Shown in pieces: positions 1-5,198 of a DNA stretch of 6,143 nt (positions are counted from its first letter, which is position 1; every line of letters begins with the position of its first letter). The notes under the pieces are model-generated. The model saw only the letters and a program-made list of their open reading frames with translations, made no database searches and was not told the origin of the DNA. This DNA is from Deltaproteobacteria bacterium UBA4427 (GTDB lineage Bacteria; Myxococcota_A; UBA9160; UBA4427). Location: the NCBI GenBank assembly GCA_002390675.1, contig DGPZ01000172.1:1-6143 (forward strand). The letters run 5' to 3'. The translations under genes were made by a program, and so were the position numbers.

Positions 1-23
1 ACGCATGGAAGCTGGATGCTAGG

Positions 24-29
24 TATAAG
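24..29 (+). promoter_or_regulatory. possible -10 promoter element for the lipoprotein hydrolase
   Basis: The hexamer TATAAG, preceded by GG, matches the sigma-70 -10 consensus TATAAT at five of six positions. It lies just ahead of the first gene in otherwise GC-rich sequence. The matching -35 would fall at or before base 1, so it cannot be checked. Transcription would start near base 36. That leaves only about 9 nt before the TTG at 45, but about 45 nt before the better-spaced ribosome site at 69-73. Weak single-element evidence. Confidence 0.3.
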
Positions 30-44
30 AAACCACGCGCCTAA

Positions 45-2720
45 TTGAGGCTATATTCCCCACCTACTAGGAGAATCCCCATCCGCATTCCCGCCGTCGA
101 TCCTGAGTCGCTCGCCTTCTCCTTACCCCTCCACCGAGCCGGGCTCCGCGCCGCGCTCTATTGCCTGGCGCTGTTCGCGATCGCCGCCTGTGGCTCGGGC
201 AACGGCTCAAACTCGGCCCCCTTCCACGTCGTCGAGGGGGTCAGAGCACTCGAGGTCGTGGGTGCCGCGGCGAACACGGAGGCATGGGTCGAAGACGCCG
301 GAGGCAATCGGGTCACGAGTGGAACCACCGACGCCTCGGGAAACTGGTCGGCCACTGTGGCCCCCGGGCGCGGCTATCGCGTCGTGGTCTCTAGCCCCTT
401 CCTGACCCAGCAGAGCGCGTCCGTCGACGTCTTCGCGCTGGCGGGCTTCGACGTACGCGAGAGCGTCGAACAGCTCCACGTCACGGGCGCGACCGTCGAC
501 AGCGAGCTCGAGGTGCGCGACGACCAGGGAGACCTGATCGACAGCGGAACGGTGGACGCCCAGGGTGCCTATGTGGCGCGGGCGCTCGACCCGGCGCTCA
601 ACCTCTATCGCGTGATCGACCGCGCAGCGGGGGTCGCCAGCGCGGACGTCGCCGTCATGAGCCCCGAGGAGAGCCTCCCCGACCCAAGCTTTTACAGCGA
701 CCAGACCCTAGTCGCCGGTCTCAACTACATCACGATGCGCGACGGCACGACCCTCTCCGCCTACGTGACCTTTCCAGCGGGCCCCGGCCCCTACCCGACC
801 CTCGTGAGCTATTCCGGCTATGCGCCGTCGAAACCAGGCGAGTCGCTCGGACTCGGCTTCTTTTTCGAGCTCCTTTACTGCAGCTCCATTCCGACCCTCT
901 GCGATGCGCCAAACCATCCTGCGGGCGTGATCGGTGGTCTGTTCGGCTTCGCAACCGTGGGCGTCAACATGCGAGGCACCGGCTGTTCCGGCGGCGCCTA
1001 CGACTTCTTCGAGCCCCTCCAAGTACTCGATGGCTACGACGTCATCGAAGCCGTCGCAAACCAGGATTGGGTGCTCCACAACCACGTCGGCATGACTGGC
1101 CTCTCCTACCCGGGCATCAGCCAGCTCTTCACGGCGCAGACCCAGCCCCCCGGACTCGCAGCAATCACCCCGCTCTCGGTCATCGCCAACACGACGGCAT
1201 CGACACTCGCCCCCGGCGGCATCTTCAACGACGGGTTCGCGCTCAATTGGGCCGAGACCGTTTTTAATCAAGCGGCGCCCTACGGACAGGGATGGGAGCT
1301 CGATCAGGTCGCGGTCGAGGCGGCGGAGGGCGTCACGACCTGCGCCGACAACCAGCAGCTCCACGGCCAGGCCGTGGATCCCCTCGTGCGCGCCGACAAC
1401 GAATATTACGAGCCCGAGATCGCCGACGCGCTGAACCCGTCGCTCTTCGTGGACAAGATCGACGTCCCGGTCTTCTTGACGGGCTCCTGGCAAGACGAAC
1501 AGACGGGCCCCCACTTCGCGACCCTACTCGACGATTTTGACGCGGCCCCGGTTCAACGATTCATCCTCTTCAATGGCCTCCACGCCGACGGCTACAGCCC
1601 CGAGACCGTCGCCGAATGGAAGGCGTTTCTCGACATCTACGTCGCCGAACGGGCGCCGATCACACCCTCCAACTACAGCTTCCTGGCTCCGCTCCTGTTC
1701 GAAGAGGCCTTCGGCCAGAGTCTCTCGGCCGTTCCAATCCCCTTCAGCAACCGCACGGCCTACCCGACGCTCGACGATGCGCGGACCGCCTACGAGGCAC
1801 AACCGCGGGTCGAGGTCATCTTCGAGCGGGGCAACACCCCGTCCCGGCTCGGCATGCCGACCGACGGCTTCTCCATGACCTTCTCGGCCTGGCCACCCCC
1901 CGAGACGGAACTCTGGCGCCTCTATCTACACGAAGACGGCAGCCTCCGCGAAGTCGCCTCTACGACACAGAGCGAGTCGGCATCGAAATTCGAATACGAC
2001 CCCGAAGAGGGAGTGCGCACTTTTGAGGGCCAGCCACCGCTCTTCCAGAACTGGCTCGTCGAACCCTGCGGCGCGGACACCGCCCCCGTGAACAACCCGC
2101 CCTGCGAGCTGGACCTACTCCCGTCGGCCAGTGGCTGGGCCCAGCCCGCCGCGGGGAAGGCCCTCGTCTTCGAAAGCGCCCCCCTCACCGAAGATCACGT
2201 ATTCGTCGGAAGCGGTAGCGTCGACCTCTGGCTGAAATCCAACGCCGTTGACGCGGATCTCGAGGTCTTGATCAGCGAGGTCCGTCCCGACGGCAACGAG
2301 AGCTACGTCCAGGCAGGATGGCTACGCGCGAGCCAACGCGCCCTCGCCCCCGAAGCCACGCCCCTTCGGCCGGTGAAGACCCACCTGGAGGCCGACGCCG
2401 CGCCCCTGCCTGGGGATGAGTATGAACTCGTGCGCGTGGAGATCATGCCCTTCGCTCAGGTCTTCAGGGCGGGCTCGCGGGTCCGGCTCGAAATCGGCAC
2501 GCCGGGCGACAGCCGCGAACTCTGGGAGTTCATCCTGCTCGAATTCGATACCGACGATCCCGTCGAACATCAGGTCGCGCATTCCCTGGCCTACCCCTCG
2601 AGCATCGCACTCCCGCTGATCCCCGCGGCCACGGTCCCCACGCCGCTGCCCCCGTGCCCCGCCCAGCGCGCCCAGCCCTGCCGTGTGCACGCCTCTTATT
2701 CGAACACACCGGGAGATTGA
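45..2720 (+). CDS. putative lipoprotein hydrolase, CocE/NonD (peptidase S15) family
   Basis: The 891-codon frame encodes an S15-type alpha/beta hydrolase; relatives cleave esters or amides, such as cocaine esterase, alpha-amino-acid ester hydrolases and glutaryl acylases. Residues 31-49 look like a lipoprotein signal, with arginines, then a hydrophobic stretch ending IAAC; Cys49 would be lipidated and the enzyme tethered outside the cytoplasmic membrane. Residues about 62-131 and 137-205 are two related beta-rich repeats. The catalytic domain is about 220-535: oxyanion region YSGY (256-259), RGTGCSGG (310-317), nucleophile elbow GLSYPG with Ser354, acid Asp484 in WQDEQTG, and His513 in NGLHADG. 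Residues about 640-850 resemble the PepX C-terminal jelly roll (DADLEVLISEV, QAGWLRAS). The tail is proline-rich with Cys871 and Cys879. The frame opens with TTG directly after a TAA and has no ATG or GTG before the signal peptide, so the true start is uncertain. Family call is strong; substrate is unknown. Confidence 0.9.
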   Translation: MRLYSPPTRRIPIRIPAVDPESLAFSLPLHRAGLRAALYCLALFAIAACGSGNGSNSAPFHVVEGVRALEVVGAAANTEAWVEDAGGNRVTSGTTDASGNWSATVAPGRGYRVVVSSPFLTQQSASVDVFALAGFDVRESVEQLHVTGATVDSELEVRDDQGDLIDSGTVDAQGAYVARALDPALNLYRVIDRAAGVASADVAVMSPEESLPDPSFYSDQTLVAGLNYITMRDGTTLSAYVTFPAGPGPYPTLVSYSGYAPSKPGESLGLGFFFELLYCSSIPTLCDAPNHPAGVIGGLFGFATVGVNMRGTGCSGGAYDFFEPLQVLDGYDVIEAVANQDWVLHNHVGMTGLSYPGISQLFTAQTQPPGLAAITPLSVIANTTASTLAPGGIFNDGFALNWAETVFNQAAPYGQGWELDQVAVEAAEGVTTCADNQQLHGQAVDPLVRADNEYYEPEIADALNPSLFVDKIDVPVFLTGSWQDEQTGPHFATLLDDFDAAPVQRFILFNGLHADGYSPETVAEWKAFLDIYVAERAPITPSNYSFLAPLLFEEAFGQSLSAVPIPFSNRTAYPTLDDARTAYEAQPRVEVIFERGNTPSRLGMPTDGFSMTFSAWPPPETELWRLYLHEDGSLREVASTTQSESASKFEYDPEEGVRTFEGQPPLFQNWLVEPCGADTAPVNNPPCELDLLPSASGWAQPAAGKALVFESAPLTEDHVFVGSGSVDLWLKSNAVDADLEVLISEVRPDGNESYVQAGWLRASQRALAPEATPLRPVKTHLEADAAPLPGDEYELVRVEIMPFAQVFRAGSRVRLEIGTPGDSRELWEFILLEFDTDDPVEHQVAHSLAYPSSIALPLIPAATVPTPLPPCPAQRAQPCRVHASYSNTPGD
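69..73 (+). promoter_or_regulatory. Shine-Dalgarno-like AGGAG inside the annotated 5' end of the hydrolase gene
   Basis: AGGAG lies 7 nt before an in-frame ATC (81-83) and 13 nt before an in-frame ATT (87-89). The TTG at 45 has no clear ribosome site ahead of it. This suggests that translation may begin at a rare ATC or ATT codon, which would shorten the signal peptide from 48 to about 34-36 residues. Non-ATG/GTG/TTG starts are rare, so chance occurrence or a sequence error near the 5' end are the main alternatives. Confidence 0.3.
228..659 (+). repeat. two diverged tandem domain repeats in the hydrolase N-terminal region
   Basis: Residues about 62-131 and 137-205 of the hydrolase align by eye. 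Both follow the pattern V-x-GA, then a TE/SE-L/W-EV-like strand, D-x-x-G, SGT-x-DA-x-G, an aromatic-containing strand, and a closing strand ending in SxxVxVxA or SADVAVM. The clearest shared block is SGTTDASG (residues 92-99) against SGTVDAQG (167-174). Length and pattern suggest small beta-sandwich (Ig-like or carboxypeptidase-regulatory-like) modules. They may act as a stalk or binding unit between the lipid anchor and the catalytic domain. The fold assignment is inference. Confidence 0.55.
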
Positions 2721-2739
2721 CGCCGGGCGGGTGAGAATC

Positions 2740-2764
2740 GGCAAAACAAGCTGCGTTTTCTGCC
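2740..2764 (+). terminator. imperfect hairpin just after the hydrolase stop
   Basis: GGCA-AAAC pairs with GTTT-(TC)-TGCC around a 7-nt loop, 20 bp after the stop codon. The T-run lies in the stem rather than after it, so this is a poor intrinsic terminator. It could only help as an RNA 3'-end structure. Confidence 0.2.
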
Positions 2765-2825
2765 CAGGAACGAGCCCCTTCCCGAAGAGTAGGCCGAGCT
2801 GTAGCTGCGCGAGATTCGAGTCGCG

Positions 2826-2848
2826 GGCACGCGAGGCCGCGGCGTGCC
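2826..2848 (+). terminator. GC-rich hairpin, candidate terminator of the hydrolase transcript
   Basis: GGCACGC and GCGTGCC form a perfect 7-bp stem with a 9-nt loop. It is followed by TCGTGTTTCGG, which has only a short, interrupted T-run. It lies about 105 bp after the hydrolase stop. Its strong GC stem makes it the best terminator candidate in the gap, but the weak U-tract keeps confidence low. Confidence 0.25.
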
Positions 2849-3015
2849 GGTCGTGTTTCGGTGGCGGCCGGCTTCTGGTCCATCGCTCCCGCATGCGACG
2901 GGAATCGCGGTTCTTAGCTCAGAGGGTTGGCTTGAACAGCCATCCGGCCCGACCTCCGGAAATCCAGTAGTTGACCCCGCCCAGCGGGTCGGAGACGATT
3001 CGTGAGGAGCGACTC

Positions 3016-3034
3016 GGAGATCACCATGCGATGA
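3016..3034 (+). promoter_or_regulatory. Shine-Dalgarno site and two-codon minigene ATG-CGA-TGA overlapping the P450 start
   Basis: GGAG at 3016-3019 lies 6 nt before an ATG at 3026 that is out of frame with the P450. That ATG opens a frame of two codons, ATG CGA TGA. The TGA (3032-3034) overlaps the P450 ATG (3031-3033) as ATGA, the arrangement typical of translational coupling. The same GGAG is 11 nt from the P450 ATG, longer than ideal. The bases are directly visible; a regulatory role is inference. Confidence 0.35.
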
Positions 3035-4305
3035 GAACATCGAACCAGCAAGTAGTTGAGCACGACCAGTCGATCGCGGCAGCACTCGATGACCCCCAGG
3101 AGATCCTCCGGATCATCCTCGACCCCGCACGCCGCGGAACGCTCTACCCCTACCTGCACCGCCTACGCGAGACGGCGCCAATCCTTCGGACCGACCAAGC
3201 GACCGGTCGACCCGCCTGGGTCCTGACCCGGCACGCGGATATTCGCCTCGCACTCAAGCACCCCGACGTGCGCAGCGACGCACGCGGGGCCGAGGTCTTC
3301 GACGTCGGCCCCAAGGGTCGCCATTTCGTTGACATGCAGCGCAACACGCTCCTCTTCCTGCCACCGGACAAACATGACCGGGTCCGTCGCCTGATCTCGA
3401 GGGCCTTCACACCGCGCTCGGTCGACCTCCGCCAGGATCGAATACAGGGGGTCCTCGACGGACTGATCGACCGTGTCCAGCCCACCGGTCACATGGATTT
3501 CGTGCACGACTTCGCGTTCCGTCTCCCGATGGTCGTCATCTGCGAGATGCTCGGAGTGCCTACGGAGGATCTCCCCCAATTCTACGACTGGGCTCAGGAT
3601 TCGAGCCGAAGAGGCGAGATTGGCGGCATCAACGAAGAAGTCGTCCGGCGAGGTGAGGAGGCGACTCTCGGCTACACGAACTATTTCATGAAGCTGATCG
3701 AAGACCATCGCAAACGACCTCGTTTCGACCTGATGACCGCGTTGATCGACGCCGAAGACGAAGACGGCTCTCGTTTATCCGACGAAGATTTGGTCGGCAG
3801 CTGTTATATCCTTCTCCAGGCAGGCCACGGGACGACGCAGGACCTCCTCGGCATGGGGACGCTCGCCCTCCTCCAACACCCAGAGCAATTCGAATACCTG
3901 AAAAGCCATCCCCAGGCGATCCCGACCGCGGTCGAGGAATTGCTGCGCTTCGACACCTCGGTCCAGATCAGTCAGCGCGTCTCAGACGTGGCCTTCGAAC
4001 TCGGGGGGACTGAAATCGGCCCCGACGAAGTCTGTGTGCTCTTCAACGGCGGAGCGAACCGCGACCCGGCTCGCTTCTCTGAACCGGACCGTCTCGACAT
4101 CCAACGGACACCCAATCCGCACGTGAGCTTTGGCCTCGGCCGGCACACCTGCCTCGGGGCTTCCCTTGCGCGCATGGAGCTATGCACGGCCCTGGAGACG
4201 CTCTTGCGAAGACTGCCCGAGCTTCGCGTAGACGAGGAACACCCTCACGCCTATCGGGACAGCCTCTTTCTGCGAGGGCTCGAGACACTCCCCCTGCGCT
4301 TTTGA
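3031..4305 (+). CDS. cytochrome P450 (bacterial soluble type)
   Basis: This is a 424-residue heme monooxygenase, normal length for cytoplasmic bacterial P450s, which take electrons from a ferredoxin and its reductase; neither is in the window. Residues are numbered from the ATG at 3031. Visible motifs are the C-helix HDRVRR (115-120), the I-helix AGHGTT (264-269), the K-helix ExxR at Glu303-Arg306 in EELLR, the NRDPxRF motif (343-349) and the heme loop FGLGRHTCLG (367-376), where Cys374 is the iron ligand. The I-helix usually carries an acid before the threonine (AGxE/DTT); here it is Gly267, encoded GGG. No membrane anchor is seen. The frame can be extended to a TTG at 2971, directly after a TAG, but that adds 20 residues unlike family N-termini, so the ATG is preferred. 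Substrate is unknown; hydroxylation of a hydrophobic compound such as a terpenoid, steroid or fatty acid is plausible. Confidence 0.93.
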   Translation: MRTSNQQVVEHDQSIAAALDDPQEILRIILDPARRGTLYPYLHRLRETAPILRTDQATGRPAWVLTRHADIRLALKHPDVRSDARGAEVFDVGPKGRHFVDMQRNTLLFLPPDKHDRVRRLISRAFTPRSVDLRQDRIQGVLDGLIDRVQPTGHMDFVHDFAFRLPMVVICEMLGVPTEDLPQFYDWAQDSSRRGEIGGINEEVVRRGEEATLGYTNYFMKLIEDHRKRPRFDLMTALIDAEDEDGSRLSDEDLVGSCYILLQAGHGTTQDLLGMGTLALLQHPEQFEYLKSHPQAIPTAVEELLRFDTSVQISQRVSDVAFELGGTEIGPDEVCVLFNGGANRDPARFSEPDRLDIQRTPNPHVSFGLGRHTCLGASLARMELCTALETLLRRLPELRVDEEHPHAYRDSLFLRGLETLPLRF

Positions 4306-4684
4306 GGCAGCGGAACATCCCCTTCGACGCGCTCAAGGCTCCCATCGCCTGCGATGATGAATCCGACCGGATCGCAATAACCTACGCCCGTCTACGGATC
4401 GAACAACTCGAGAGTTCAGATGGGGAGCGGCAGTCTTCTGAGGCTCGAGCTGATCCGACGCCCGCGAGAGCCTCGGGCAATCTGCCGAATCATCGAGCTT
4501 TTGAAACCGCAAAGGTAGGGAATGTCGATCGGCTGGGCGGATGAGCTGGACGATCGCGGTTGGATCAGCGCGTTTGGCGGGCTTCGAACGCAGTCTTTTG
4601 AGCCCGAACGCAGACGCTCGGGCCGACTCTCGACTAACACCGACGGGATTCGTTCTGGTCATACTCGCGCGAAAGGCCTCGAGC
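4306..4684. other. convergent intergenic gap, no gene recognised
   Basis: About 379 bp separate the ends of the P450 and the oppositely oriented SnoaL-like gene. Short frames on both strands have Arg/Ser-rich translations without motifs or good ribosome sites and look random. Visible structures are a hairpin CATCGC-CT-GCGATG (4343-4356), a 12-bp palindrome AACTCGAGAGTT (4405-4416), GCCCGA/TCGGGC with a 10-nt loop (4602-4623), and a direct repeat CGAACGCAG at 4585-4593 and 4605-4613. None is followed by a T-run on either strand, so no intrinsic terminator can be called. A decayed gene or small RNA cannot be excluded. Confidence 0.5.
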
Positions 4685-5173
4685 TTAAGAGCGATACTTC
4701 TTTTCCCAATCAGGCTCTTCGCCCCCGAAGGTCATCCGGTCATCGCCTTCGACCATAAAGGTCGTGTAGTCCCTTCGCTCGATCCGCCAGCCGGCAGTCG
4801 TCCGCCGTAGGTGGTCATCGTATTCTCCCCACATCGAATACAGTTCGCCAGCAAATTTGCCCGCGCCGAGATGCACCGCGTAGTAGTTGGTGATGCAGTG
4901 AGCGCGGTCGGCACCCTGCGCACCCTCAACGTCGATCCGGAAGTTCAGCACGTTGTGCTGCGTTCGTGCGATCGTGTCACGGGTCATATTCGCATTCCCC
5001 GAATCAATCAGAGTCTGCAGCCCCGGCACTTCCTTTCCGTTGTAGACCCCAACCACGTCGTCGGTAAAGACCTCCCCCATATCATTCCAGCGGTGCGCAT
5101 CGACCAACGCGCACCAGCGACACAGGAGCTGTTGAATTTCCCAACGATCTTCATGGATGTCGTTGCCCGCCAT
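4685..5173 (-). CDS. SnoaL-like / NTF2-fold family protein
   Basis: This 162-residue protein has the size and pattern of SnoaL-like (NTF2-like, SnoaL_4 type) cone-fold proteins. The family includes dehydratases and isomerases (bile-acid 7-alpha-dehydratase BaiE, scytalone dehydratase), ring-hydroxylating dioxygenase beta subunits and many uncharacterised members. Characteristic parts are the N-terminal helix EIQQLLCRWCALVDAHRW (12-29), then FTDDVVGVY (36-44), RTQHNVLNFRI (70-80) and the C-terminal strands GWRIERRDY (128-136). By spacing, Asp25 and His73 match the BaiE Asp35/His83 pair, while the BaiE tyrosine and second aspartate positions hold Trp20 and Asn96. The ATG at 5173 follows a strong AAGGAGGT ribosome site. 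The frame runs open to 5281, but that extension overlaps the upstream gene and reads as Arg-rich nonsense. It lies 25 bp after the amidohydrolase stop, so it is probably the second gene of an operon. Function unknown. Confidence 0.85.
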   Translation of the reverse strand: MAGNDIHEDRWEIQQLLCRWCALVDAHRWNDMGEVFTDDVVGVYNGKEVPGLQTLIDSGNANMTRDTIARTQHNVLNFRIDVEGAQGADRAHCITNYYAVHLGAGKFAGELYSMWGEYDDHLRRTTAGWRIERRDYTTFMVEGDDRMTFGGEEPDWEKKYRS

Positions 5174-5176
5174 CAA

Positions 5177-5184
5177 ACCTCCTT
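5177..5184 (-). promoter_or_regulatory. strong Shine-Dalgarno site of the SnoaL-like gene
   Basis: On the minus strand AAGGAGGT, a near-complete anti-16S match, stands 3 nt before the ATG at 5173-5171. Counted from the GGAGG core, the spacing is about 4 nt, slightly short. It decides the start against the longer open frame and lies in the 25-bp gap after the amidohydrolase stop, so the second gene can be translated on its own from a shared mRNA. Confidence 0.75.
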
Positions 5185-5198
5185 GAAAACGAATCGCC

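Larger units (their letters stand above)
2721..3030. other. hairpin-rich intergenic region between hydrolase and P450
   Basis: There is no convincing gene here; short frames crossing it have no recognisable motifs. By eye it holds several short inverted repeats: 2740-2764 (imperfect), 2826-2848 (7 bp), 2887-2903 (TCCCG/CGGGA), 2928-2942 (TGGCT/AGCCA), 2943-2960 (TCCGG/CCGGA) and 2973-2990 (GACC-CGC/GCGGGTC with one bulge). Possible weak promoter hexamers for the P450 are TTGACC at 2971-2976 and ACGATT at 2995-3000 with an 18-nt spacer. Short stems are expected by chance in DNA this GC-rich. Confidence 0.5.

Noticed and set aside
708..1514. A 268-codon open frame on the minus strand inside the hydrolase gene
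   Set aside because: It is antisense to a clearly coding S15 domain with intact motifs. The translation is a low-complexity Val/Gly/Arg/Glu mixture with no family motifs, as expected for shadow frames in high-GC DNA.
2322..2894. A 190-codon minus-strand frame over the hydrolase 3' end and the following gap
   Set aside because: It is mostly antisense to the jelly-roll domain, Arg/Gly-rich, with no motif or ribosome site.
2911..2942. tRNA-like stretch (TTAGCTCAG, then a TGGCT/AGCCA stem)
   Set aside because: It resembles a tRNA D-arm, but there is no matching D-stem partner, the second stem has a 5-nt loop, and no T-arm (GGTTCGA-type) or acceptor pairing follows.
2683..2970. A 95-codon plus-strand frame overlapping the hydrolase end and filling the gap
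   Set aside because: Its first 38 bases overlap the hydrolase gene. The translation is Arg/Ser/Cys-rich without motifs, and there is no good ribosome site.
2971..3030. TTG at 2971 as the P450 start
   Set aside because: It lies directly after a TAG, within a hairpin, with a weak ribosome site. It would add 20 residues not typical of P450 N-termini. The ATG at 3031 gives a normal 424-residue protein.
4602..4623. GCCCGA/TCGGGC hairpin as a terminator for the SnoaL-like gene
   Set aside because: The stem is only 6 bp with a 10-nt loop, and no T-run follows it on either strand.
4333..4662. Minus-strand frame of 109 codons (and shorter frames on both strands) in the convergent gap
   Set aside because: Arg/Ser-rich translations with no recognisable motif, no ribosome site, and mutually overlapping frames with no preferred one.
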